Positions 54,297 through 64,000 of a stretch of DNA of 64,000 nt are shown piece after piece (position 1 is the stretch's first letter; each line of letters begins with the position of its first letter). The notes below the pieces were generated by a model. It did no database searches, was not told where the DNA came from, and saw only the letters and a list, made by a program, of their open reading frames with translations. The stretch is taken from contig JARWMV010000238.1 in the NCBI GenBank assembly GCA_030998015.1, forward strand, positions 1,302,001 to 1,366,000. Reading direction: 5' to 3'. Both the position numbers and the translations under genes were made by a program. This DNA comes from Ceratorhiza oryzae-sativae. Lineage: Eukaryota; Basidiomycota; Agaricomycetes; Cantharellales; Ceratobasidiaceae.

Positions 54297-56361
54297 GGTG
54301 GGCGTACGTGAGGAGATGGACCGCACACACGAGGTGCTTATATGCTGGGCGCTGGGCGCTGGGGGGTGCCCAGGACCTGGCGATGGGTGCCCACGCCGGT
54401 CACACACGCGCCGGTGTCTCGTTCCTGGCTTCGATAACGCACATCTGGGCATTGGCTCGCTCCGATTAGCGCTGGGCGGTCTGGGCAGTGCCCTTTTGTG
54501 TCGGCGCGATCAACCCCGGGGCCACTTTTGTCCACTCATCTTGCGCCTTTTTGTATGCGAAGTCACTCGGCTACGCAGACGTAGCACGAGCGTCTGATCC
54601 TGACCGCGGTTCATCCCACTAATCCCTCTTGCAGCACCGGTCGAGGCGCCTTGAACCGTTGGATCGGCCTTGTCGCCCATCGTTAATCGCATAATATCCT
54701 ATCCCATTTCTATTAGTGTGGCGAGCCTTGGATAATGGAATGTGTCGATCAAAGGAAGTCTCCATTATCAAATGGGGCACACTGCCACTCGATAAGGCAA
54801 CTCTCGATTAGCGCCCATCTGGGATTCGCCACCTTCTTTCAGCACAACTGAAAGCACCGCGCCATCCCCCTATGACGGAACTTCCCACTCTGGGACAATC
54901 AATCCTATGTGCGCTATTGTATGTAGCGCTCAAGAATATGCGACGATATTTTCTAAGCACTTCACCCGTACTTTCACCGTTGCTTCGCGTGGTGGGATCA
55001 GGCTATCCCCCGCACGTGTATCAGCATAAATGTGTGTCTCTTCGGTGAACAATGTCCGTTGTCCATGTTTTTTTTTTTGCCTGCGCGCGTTTGTTTTCCC
55101 TATACGAAGCATTACTCACGGGGGTTCCTGATCGGTCAACTATATCCACCAACGCTTCGCCCCTTTCGGCTTTCAGACCGTACTCATGCCACTTTGGTGT
55201 GCCGAGCTCTGGTCTTGGCAGGCTCAGCTCTGCGAATCGATCAAGCTAAATTTACCACTTGGCTAAAGTACCAAGTTGGCTGTTCCAAGCACCTCAGCGC
55301 ACCAGGTCTCAGTGTGCGCGAGCTCCCGCCCTCTCTGGTTCTCGTTGTGGACACATAGAGACGAGCAGATGCACGCACATGATACTTGTTGCTCGAAAGC
55401 GGCTGCATTGATGCGCAACTATTTATACATAATGAATTATGCCAATGGCTCACGATCGATGTTTCCACTGTGCGACTGGCACCGTCCAACCGGACTGGGG
55501 CGCCGAGACACAAGCCAACCTGCGGTTCGAGTGGTTACTTGGACAACGAGAGTCGTGCGTTGAGAGCATGGGCTGGACAAAAAATACCGAAAAAACAAGT
55601 CGAAAACAACCGCCGAAACGGTTGTCGCGGTCAGGAGCGCGATATGGAGCACACGTGACGACCAGTGTTGTGTGGAGACTCTGGCTACCCGTGTACGCGC
55701 GGGTAAGGCTGGGATATATGACATTATGAGAACCTTCATCGGCTCCAATTAGGCCGGGCCAGGCAACTGCTCGTGACCTTGAGATAATCAGCCTCCAAAT
55801 CGAGGATAATTTAATCATGTTTCGAACCAAGAATAATATATTTACAAATCCAGCAAGTGCCATGAATCTTCCCAACTGCAACTACAATACAACCTCACAC
55901 AAGATAATCACAGATAAAGCAATCCTAATAGATAATAAAGTGAATAACGCCGAGGCGATCAGGTATTTGGGAGACAAGCATGTATATCTGTATGCAACCA
56001 CATTATGTTAAACTTAACATCCGACCGTTCTTGAAAACAACTCACATTCTTGTCCACATGCCAAACCACCTGGTCCATCAGATTTCATCAATTTTTATAA
56101 ATCATTCTGATCCTTGTTGATGGTATACATATGCTTTTCTCCTCTCTTCGTGTCGTTCATGATTCGCCGAATTTCAATCCGCAAATCTCTCAGATCCGGA
56201 GGATCCGCCCTTGAACGTGTTGTATAGGTCCAACACCACAGCGCAGCGGACGCTTGATCTGGGGACAGAGCGTATATAATCACCACAAATCCCTTGGACG
56301 GGTCACTTTAATTGAAAATCGATGTTATTTTTTATACGTTTGCGACCGATGATCAATCTCA
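54297..56361. other. Long gene-free region
   Basis: About 2.1 kb. The part near the oxygenase start is GC-rich with an imperfect GGGCGCT repeat (54350-54362). An inverted repeat GGATAATGGA / TCCATTATC lies at 54730-54770. The part after 55780 is AT-rich. No supported gene. Confidence 0.4.
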
Positions 56362-57463
56362 CTAGGCTCGAATCGTTTCCTGAAGTTTCACGGATAGCGT
56401 CATCTGAGCATCGGCGTATGAGAGCCAGTTGAAACGTTCGTTGCCCAGCATGTAATCAGCCCCGCCGTGTGGGACATCGAGGTTGAATACGAGTGCACCC
56501 CGCATGCGGGTCGATATAAACTTGGAGTGCTGGTAGGTGTGTCAGCAAACATCATCAGCCCTTCGCAGCGTTCAAGCTGTATCAAGCCACGCTGCAGGGC
56601 AGAAACCTTACCGCATATTTCATCATCTCTTGTGTTTCTGTTTTCATAAGCTTGAAACTCTCCCGTGCCCGTTTGGTCGCTTCGTCGTTGCTTCTGTTGT
56701 CGCACCAGATGAGACGTTGCGAGGCGGGAGCATGTCGTCCAAAAAGGGCAACCATTGCCGGAGTGAGTTGGTCATATACAGCCTTCCTATACGCCCGTTC
56801 TGTGAATAATAGGCAATAGTGAGGCATGGTAATGAACCTACTTGCCCAGTGCATTGCTGTTCGCTATCCCCTGGCGCAGAGCATGGCTGACGTCCAGATT
56901 AAATCCGTTGATGGTGCCAGGCGCCCATTGAGCCGGCTGAGAAGTTCCCGGAACTGATGGCCCAGCGAACGAGCCCATTCCAGTCGCATAGGGTAACCAA
57001 CAACGGGAACTCGAAGGCTACTCGCGAACATAGGAAGAGGAGCGTACTGGCTGACGCAGGTTTGCAGGTGGGTCCGCCAGAGGTCTTTCTAGGTGATCAA
57101 ACATGATCGAAAGGCATTGTTTGAGCAGGTGGCAATATTTAGTAGGCCTTCTTAGGCAATGTACTTGGCTTCATGTGGGTTGTACAGCATCATACCTGAC
57201 ATTCGGGTGAGCAGCTGGTGCGTGTGTAGATCAGTGCGAAGATCTTTCGGCGAAGAGAGCGCGCGTGATACTTACTACCACATTTTCCGACAAGCCTGGC
57301 ATTGCCGGACTTGGGGGCTGTCTATAAGTTGGTAGAATGCCGAGCCCTCCATGTGGGGACAGGTCTGGGCTGGTGGACCCGATCGTAGGGCATAAGCGTT
57401 TAGTCCGTTTTGACCCGAGACGTAATTGAACTCTTCTGGGGTCAATTCAGTGTTTTGCTCCAT
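56362..57463 (-). CDS. MYND-type zinc-finger protein
   Basis: Exon 1 (57463-57279) gives MEQNTELTPEEFNYVSGQNG and ends QVRQCQACRKM. A 19-base microexon (57196-57214, CCSPECQ) and the next exon (KDLWRTHLQTC) complete a MYND finger: C-x2-C, then CCSxxCQ, then H-x3-C, the usual zinc-binding protein-interaction module. The rest reads FASSLRVPVVGYPM, TGMGSFAGPSVPGTSQPAQW, GFNLDVSHALRQGIANSNAL, YRKAVYDQLTPAMVALFGRH, RARESFKLMKTETQEMMKYA and HSKFISTRMRGALVFNLDVP, ending VKLQETIRA. I recognise no catalytic domain (no SET motif), so it is a MYND protein of unknown function. The frame breaks near 56985 (GYPM / TGMGSF), one base short. The downstream neighbour SYS1 is divergent, about 500 bases away. 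Confidence 0.7.
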
Positions 57464-57969
57464 CGCTGAGAATAGAGTCGGTTCGATGTGGCAAAAATAC
57501 CACGTGACGCCGTGCTTCAGGGGGAGGTACTGGGAAGTTTCGTACTCGAGCCCCGATTATAAGCGAGCATACCACACAAACTTCCTTCATGCTTCCTTAT
57601 TGTCCAGGGATGTTTAAAGCTGCATCCACCCGTGCTGTGAATGGAACGAAATAAATATTGCCACCAACTCAATCATGGCGTCGGAGAACCTCGACGTGGA
57701 TTCATGTACGAAGACGGGAGGGGTGGCCAACCCAGTACGCAAAGTCGCCCCATGGCTGATGCATAGCTCATAGCGTGTGGGCTTTGAAACACTTGGCCAC
57801 AGCCTACAGAGCGGAGATCACGTGATCTCTGGGAGCTAACGCCCGACAACCACGCGCAGCCAAGATCGGCGCCACGAAACCAGTTGTGTAAGTTCTTATA
57901 AATCAATACCTCAACTCCATCTTACAGGATCATTTTGTAGACATTTTTTGTAGTATATGAGATGATACT
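57464..57969. other. Divergent intergenic region, MYND / SYS1
   Basis: About 500 bases holding both promoters. No other feature seen. Confidence 0.35.
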
Positions 57970-58730
57970 ATGACCTCAACATTTCGCCTTCCCCATGGGT
58001 GGCACCCAACCATCATCATTGCTCAAGTGAATCACTCCTGCGTTTCATCGAGCCTAACTGACATTTGACAAACGCAGATTATTTCGCTCCAATGCCTGCA
58101 TTACCTTGTCCTTTCACTGTTGGTCCCACCACTTTTGACTCTTTTCGCCGATCCCTATGCCCTCGCATACGAAGGTGGAGCGGCGAACGTCGCCATGGTA
58201 ATGGACTGGCGCGAAATGGTCGGGAGAAGCACGATTCGTGGAGCTGGAGGCCGTGGCTGGACAGGTTTTAGCGGCGCATGGAGTGGCGGGATCAAGCTGG
58301 GCAGTGATATTAACCCCGCCGAACAGGGAGAAGGCTGGGTTGTCGATCCAACCCGAAGCTGGCTGATTTCCCTGTGTTGGTTAATCGCCTCCACGGCAGA
58401 GTGAGTGTGGCGTTTTCATCTATCCGTTTCAAGCGAATGTCATTAACTCGGTTGACCGAATCCAGCGTCTACTTTCTCTACATTCTCGTCCGACGCCCAA
58501 CCCATATCCTCGATTTTGCCCTGACCCTCGTTCTAAACCACATAATTTTGACAACATACTACGCCCGATCTCTCCCCACCGCTTTATTCTTCTGGATAGT
58601 CATGGCGCTCGGTGCGACGATATCGGTTGTAGCAGCAGAACAATTATGTGTGAGACGGGAAATGCAGGAAGGGATTGACATGGGTCCTGATGAGCCGGAA
58701 GAAGAGGTCGAGATGGCACGTCGAGATTAA
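57970..58730 (+). CDS. SYS1: SYS1, Golgi membrane protein
   Basis: Three exons (57970-58026, 58078-58400, 58466-58730) join in frame to give MTSTFRLPHGWHPTIIIAQI, ISLQCLHYLVLSLLVPPLLT, DPTRSWLISLCWLIASTADV, YFLYILVRRPTHILDFALTL, VLNHIILTTYYARSLPTALF, FWIVMALGATISVVAAEQLC and an acidic tail ending EVEMARRD. Four membrane spans, the W-x-P-x-x-I-I-x-Q-I start and the RRPTHILDFALT loop are diagnostic. SYS1 is a late-Golgi protein that recruits the small GTPase Arl3/ARFRP1 and so the golgin Imh1. A Gly-rich loop of about 60 residues (GGRGWTGFSGAWSGGIKLGS) between spans 1 and 2 is longer than in yeast, as in other filamentous fungi. Intact. Confidence 0.94.
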
Positions 58731-59934
58731 ATTAGACGCTAAGTGATTGTATGGCTTTTACTCTGCTTCTCGCGCGATATTTATTTTGGGTTTGCACTAA
58801 TGGAAACAAAATTTTACTTATTGCAATCCACTAAGCCCGACTTGTGACCGACGTCTCTTGAGGAATATGGTTGATCTCTCATACACACCACCGCTCAACT
58901 GAGAAGATCTCGGCTGGTGGCTCGTTTGCAATGCGGAGTTGGACGCGCGCCCCCCTATCTGTGATTTCATTTTATTATCACCAACAATCTCACTTCGACC
59001 ATTCAATCATATATCCTTGATCGGTACTATGGCTTTATCGGCTTCTGTACCGACTTAGCGAGCCTCGTGTAGAGGTGGGGCAAGTTCTCAGACCTGACGC
59101 TCGGTTTCTCGCATAGTTTCGCCCTTGCATTGAGCCCGAACTCGTAAAATGAACCTCGGCCTGGGATCGAATGGAATTTGGCCTTTCCTTTGCTTGTCTC
59201 GTGCAACTTCCCAGTGCTTGATTGTAAGGTTCTCGCCTCATGCCCAGCGCGCATCCTCTACTACCTTTGGGGGAAGATGATTGATTGGTGGGGCTCATAG
59301 CCCCCGATTGGCGATCGACCCACCGGTTCCGAGCAACCCCCACCCCCTTCTTGCGGGGGTTTCCAGACGTGGCCTCCGCAAGCATCTATCGATGCCATCC
59401 TGCTGGCAGCTACCAGCGACTATACCGCAGTACGTTACAAAGAATACATGATTGGGGATAAAGTTAGATATGTAGAGAATCAGACAAGAGAGAAGGCTAG
59501 CGTGTCGGTCTCTCAGTGGTTCATCGGTCCGGTGCCTCCTTGTTTTACTTGCAGACTGCATCCAAGGTTCAGGGCGACAGTCGGCTCCCTCGCTCGGGGT
59601 AACTCTGTTACAGGAGCGCCAAGGCAGTTTGAGTTTCGCACCTGTACACTGTGGTGAGTTCATATTTCACCTGTCAGTTTGGTTAAATTAAAGAAAAAGG
59701 AAAAGATCAAGGATGATCGCCCATGTCAATCAGGATACCTGAGGAGCCAGACCGCGAGCCTGGGCACACCCCCGACTAGTCCCCAATCGGACTCGCTCAA
59801 TCCGTTTCCCAACGGGCCACGCGCTATGACGTTACGGTTGGAATTTCGCGGCTATGCCATTGCGCGAAGAAGGAACTAGACGTTGTCTGAGTCCAGCGGC
59901 TATATCACGTCATAGCCCGTCTGACCACCGTATA
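58731..59934. other. Gene-free stretch
   Basis: About 1.2 kb after SYS1. Minus-strand frames here have no domain content. No repeat other than the adjacent MITE. Confidence 0.4.
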
Positions 59935-60121
59935 CAGTAGAACCTCTTGATCTGAAATGACGTGGTTAAGAAGCACGTCAAAGAATATAGCGTATGGGCC
60001 ACTTGTGTGAACCAAGACTGTGTCCCTGTCTAATACAGTCCCCGCATTTTGCCACCATTCATAACACGTCAAAATTAGTGCCTTTTCAAAACCAGGGGGT
60101 TCAAATCAAGAGGTCTTACTG
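59935..60121. mobile_element. 187-bp MITE with pogo/Tc1-mariner-like ends
   Basis: The left end CAGTAGAACCTCTTGATC and the complement of the right end, CAGTAAGACCTCTTGATT, match over about 22 bases with two or three mismatches. Both ends are flanked by TA (59933-59934 and 60122-60123), the target duplication of Tc1/mariner-pogo elements. The interior is non-coding, so it would depend on a transposase elsewhere. An inner repeat of CACGTCAAA occurs at about 59973 and 60066. Confidence 0.75.
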
Positions 60122-60123
60122 TA

Positions 60124-62306
60124 TTTCGGTCGATGACCCTATTGGTCCCTGAACTTTGAGGAACGAAATGGTATTTTACGTCTTAGTCTTGAGCAGGTGG
60201 CCGGCTGGTTTGCGCTTTCCAGGGGGAATGTACTCGGGCAGATGCCAGTCACGAGGCTTGGAAGATCACACTGCAGCGGTGAGCTTGTTGTTCTTTCGTA
60301 CTAGCGCCGTCATTAACTTTACTTTAAAGTTAGGATTAGATGAACACTTTATGTGCGGAAGACACCAGAGCAAAGCGTTTTGTTTTTTTCGATGGACGTC
60401 GGTTGTTTTTTTCTCCGACCTTTTCTCGTTTCTCTTATTCATTTCTTACAGACACGAGGCGGATTACCCGGACACCTTTTGTTTCGTTCACCCGCTTCTC
60501 CAGCGGCCTGTTGACCGATACAAACTGACAGCGCCCGAGAGTTTCAGACACAGCTTACGTACAACGTGGCGGATCCGCCACTTTATCCCTTGATTCCAAC
60601 AGGCAACCACGAGGGGCTGAAATGAAACAGGCCGGAGCGTCGAGTAGAAGGGATCAACAAAATTTCAGGCATTCAGTACGTTTAGATCAACGTGAGTTTG
60701 GACTATACTACCCGGATTGCATGGTACATTTTGGTCGACCGGCAGGAGCTACACATTGGCTTTTGTTTCTTCATGGCTAGCTGAAGATCTATGGGCTGCT
60801 GGCTTGCTTCTCGTACGGTTCATGTGAAAAGAGTGCCACCGTCGACCACGACTCTTCGGCTCGTGCAATTCAAAAAAAAAAGCTAGGATCAAGCGATGAG
60901 GGCCGAGAGTCGGTTGCTAGTCGGTGGCATGTGGGTTATGCATCGTAAACACTCGATCTTCGCGCTTTTCACACACACTCTGCTTGAAAGCAGCGTGGCT
61001 CCGCCTCTGTAATGACAAACCGTGACACAACGATCTCGATCAAGTAATACAAATCAGAAGAATATCTGTGGCATACTTCGGCACGAAACAGGCTCCAACT
61101 CGGCGACCGCGCCAGTCTCCCCGCCCTTCCATAGCACCCTTCACGTTAGCCGACGCGATCAGCTTTCCGCAGTGTTCTGTGGTCGAGTCAGCACCCCCTC
61201 TACCCTCGGGCATGGCCGGAGCTGAGCTGGGCGCTTGATGAGAAAAAAGGGGCGGCGCTAGAGTATAGGGGGGGTGATTGGCTGGTGAGGAGTCAAGTGA
61301 TTCAATATCCCCCGAACCGACCGGTGGCAATGGTAGCAAGTGCGTATGCCTGGTCCGATAAGGAAAATATTGGGCCGAGGGAAAGCATAGCTGGAGGCTA
61401 CTATGGGTAGAGTGGCCTATCCAGTGCCCAGACTGATATGACTCGGCGCTAGCCATCGAGTGGTGCCGCTAGCGCGATCATTTCGGGCAGGGCAATAGAA
61501 TAGCCCAATGCATCGGGTAGCCGAGCTCTGTGAACCGCTCGGTGTTTTCTTGAGAACTGAGACGAGTTCTGATTTTCAGTGGCAATCTCAGTAGCGTATA
61601 TGCGAGAGGGGTTGATGTGGAGACCGACCCCGATCCCGAGCGAGAATTGCCGCGTCTGGAACCGGGCAGTCCAGACAGGGGAGTGGAGCAGCCCGAATTG
61701 GCCGGGAACTTGTCGTGCGCAGAGCAGACTAATATGGCCTGCGAGTTTACGTTGAAATACCATGCAAATCAAGCAGGCCTGGTGTCGAGTTGCGTTTTGG
61801 GGGAGGCGATCTGTTCGAGAAATGGACGTCTGAAACATTACATGGAAGAACGGAGTGTCCAATTGGGGTCGATGAATTAAATATGGGGCCCTGGATATAC
61901 TGATCCGGACCTGGTCTAGCGACCGCGGCACACACAGACTGCGCCGGGGTTGTGTCGAGGGGGGCGGTCGACACGGGGGGTTGGGTGGTGGACAGGATAT
62001 CGGGGGGGGGGGGATATGTGGGGGGAATTTGCAACTGGCGATCGCGAGCAAAAGGCTAAGCCACGACACATTCCTCACGCTTCCAGCTCAACCCACGGCT
62101 TCTGCACTTCACACGATTTGACTCAAACAGAGCACTCGACAAATCGATCTCGACGGGCCCAGGGTCGTGCTGCCAACACGTTTTTCCTCCCTGGCTACTT
62201 CCACGCCCGAATGGTATAAGACCAACTCGCCTCCGCTCGCCCGCTCGTCATTCTCTTCTTTCCCTCCACCATCCCTAGTTTAGACCCCCCTGTTGTACCG
62301 TAGAGA
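60124..62306. other. Long gene-free region
   Basis: About 2.2 kb with frames of low-complexity or biased composition (a Pro-rich minus-strand frame at 61449-62078 over a G-run near 62001-62011). One plus-strand frame at 60168-60593 has an ATG but no domain. Probably the BCS1 promoter and spacer DNA. Confidence 0.4.
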
Positions 62307-64000
62307 ATGGAGAGCTTGAAAGGCGTGCTGTATCCCGGGTCCAGCGCCCTGCAGGACACCCTAAGACTAGTGGTCATTGGCGGCGCCGTAGAGACCGCTC
62401 GGCGCACCGCATACTCTGGCTGGAACGCTTTTGTCGATTCCTTGTGCGTCTGGCTGCTGTTTCCCCGCCGGTCAGGACGCTTTTTTGCTGACGTATGAGC
62501 TGGCGGATTAGCTTTCTTACGGCCACCTTTACGCAAGATGACTAGTAGGTTTCCATAGACAGACCACTCGTTTTCGGGTCACTGACCGCTGCTGGGGTGG
62601 GGAAAAACAGTCCGTACGACTGGGTGATGCACTGGCTTTCCAAGCAGGTACGCCTCTGGCGCCGGTATCGTGGAGACGCCGCGCTCATCCCCGTTTTTCA
62701 TATCCGTATCAGCCCGCCTGGAGCCGCTCACGAGAATTCGAGGTTGGCACACGGAGCGCCGACACCTCGCGAATGGGCCTCAAAACCCCGACCGATCAAG
62801 AGCTCGAGGAGGATGAAGAGTTTGGTACCGCCGATGATGACGAGCAGCTCGTGCACGGCCGACGAAAACGCAAGGTGGCGTTTATGCCGTCGCCCGGTAA
62901 GGTTGGATGAACCGCACACAGAGTTTGCTTCTCATCATCTATCAGATACAACACACAATATCTACTATCGTGGCCACTGGCTGCGCGTGAGGACCAATAG
63001 CTATCAGATTCGCCACGCAGCTGACGCAGGATTGGATTGCAGATTACACGAACAGGCGTCCGAGAACAGGGTGGGCGCGGCGAGCTGAAGATCAGTGTCG
63101 TCGCACGGAACAATGGGATCATCAAGAAACTGGTGCTGCAAGCCAAGGCGGAGTACGAACAGGACATGGAACACAGAGGTTGGTCGCCCACCATTTCACA
63201 TGTGCGATGAAATTGACCATATGGCCAAACAACAGTACACATCTTCCTCGCTGATCAGTGCGTATTACATAATTAATCGTCGATCGCTTACTCACGTTGG
63301 CATCGTCGATCGTCGTGTAGACACGGTGGATGGCGCTGGAACGGCGCCCGTCAGAAGCGGCCGATGTCCTCGATTGTCCTAGAGCCCGGCGTCAAGGACA
63401 TGCTCCTTGCCGACGCCCGCGACTTCCTGCGCAGCGAGGACTGGTATGCCGAACGAGGTGAGTCTGGACTGTGCTCGATCGTGCAACTAGGAATCAAGCG
63501 ATCTCCCAGGTATTCCCTTCAGGCGTGGCTATCTCCTCCATGGTGTTCCCGGAAGCGGCAAAACCTCTCTCATCCATGCGCTCGCTGGTGAACTCGGGCT
63601 CGATATCTACGTTGCTAGTCTTAGCATGAAGGGAATGAGCGACAACACCCTCGCAAATCTCATGGGTCGTATTCCTTCGCGCTGTATCCTTTTGCTTGAG
63701 GTGGGACCTTGCATCTATTTACGCTGACCGCACTAACGCGCATCTTAGGATCTCGACGCAGCCTTTACCCGAGGCACCTCTCGCGACTCGAAATCGACCG
63801 GCGCACCAACCACGACCAAGACGGAGAGCAGCAGCAGTAGCACCAAGGAGGATCCAAACACGCTCAGTCTGAGTGGATTGTTGAACAGCCTGGATGGCGT
63901 CGCTGCAGCCGAAGGCCGTCTGTTGTTCGCAACCACGAACCACATCGAGCGCCTTGATCCTGCTTTGTCCCGACCCGGTCGCATGGATGGTGCGTTGACC
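62307..64000 (+). CDS. BCS1-type AAA ATPase, mitochondrial (partial)
   Basis: Starts [20 protein letters not shown] with a hydrophobic N-terminal segment. A BCS1-specific region follows ([64 protein letters not shown]). The linker [20 protein letters not shown] leads into the AAA domain: [20 protein letters not shown] (Walker A), [36 protein letters not shown] (Walker B), and [24 protein letters not shown] with the [13 protein letters not shown] sensor region. Yeast Bcs1 translocates the folded Rieske protein into complex III; many fungal paralogues have unknown roles, so the specific substrate is not assigned. A Ser/Thr insert ([13 protein letters not shown]) lies between Walker B and the sensor region, which is common in fungal paralogues. 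The gene runs past the right edge. Confidence 0.88.

Noticed and set aside
61449..62078. 209-codon Pro/Ser-rich minus-strand frame with hydrophobic start
   Set aside because: Composition follows a G-run on the plus strand; no domain, no splice partner.
1..64000. CRISPR arrays, rRNA, phage or virus genes
   Set aside because: No spaced direct repeats, no rRNA sequence and no viral hallmark gene was seen; the genome style is nuclear eukaryotic.

Overview
The window is nuclear DNA of a filamentous fungus. Genes are split by many short introns (about 50-70 nt), lie on both strands, and encode eukaryotic proteins (THO and Paf1 complex subunits, LC8 dynein light chain, SYS1, BCS1, Axl2, a Ppo-type fatty-acid oxygenase). 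Intron density and gene style fit a basidiomycete, possibly a Ceratobasidium/Rhizoctonia relative; that placement is an inference, not shown by any marker here. I see no rRNA, convincing tRNA, CRISPR or virus. LAYOUT. 1-3286: chromodomain protein (minus, runs off the left edge). About 4600-5345: decayed small secreted-protein gene. 6050-8052: ataxin-10-like protein. 8167-9840: LEO1. 9.8-12.5 kb: gene-free. 12476-15733: Zn2Cys6 regulator, converging on TYR1 prephenate dehydrogenase (15965-17671). 18231-20416: broken aldehyde dehydrogenase. 22037-22461: LC8. 23015-25996: Axl2-like. 27076-27338: single cold-shock-domain protein. 28225-31621: NFX1/FAP1 zinc-finger protein. 32126-33070: multi-pass membrane protein. 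35547-about 38287: THOC1/HPR1, head to head with an RPN14/PAAF1-like WD40 gene (38410-39802). 39864-41397: ADP-ribosylglycohydrolase with a CaaX-like tail, head to head with a GT25 glycosyltransferase (41518-43122). 43370-45276: subtilisin-like protein lacking key catalytic residues. About 46280-47290: decayed second copy of the ADP-ribosylglycohydrolase. 47324-48783: arrestin-like protein. 49399-54296: Ppo/linoleate diol synthase-like oxygenase. 56362-57463: MYND-finger protein. 57970-58730: SYS1. 59935-60121: MITE. 62307-64000: BCS1-type AAA protein (runs off the right edge). HOW THE GENES RELATE. Most are unrelated housekeeping genes (transcription elongation and mRNP assembly, proteasome assembly, Golgi traffic, polarity, mitochondria). 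There is no operon-like or biosynthetic cluster. Two gene pairs probably share short bidirectional promoters. TWO WINDOW-WIDE SIGNALS. First, many conserved genes, including a single-copy gene such as THOC1, are broken by single-base indels, nearly all explained by one missing or extra C/G in a short C/G run; this looks like a sequencing artefact more than mass pseudogenisation. Second, GC-AG introns recur, five in four genes counted by reading frame (ataxin-10 twice, NFX1 once, subtilisin twice), mostly with the donor GCAAGT. I found no clearly new multi-gene system. The best leads are the catalytically degenerate subtilisin, the prenylation-type tail on the ADP-ribosylglycohydrolase and its decayed duplicate, and the bacterial-style cold-shock protein.
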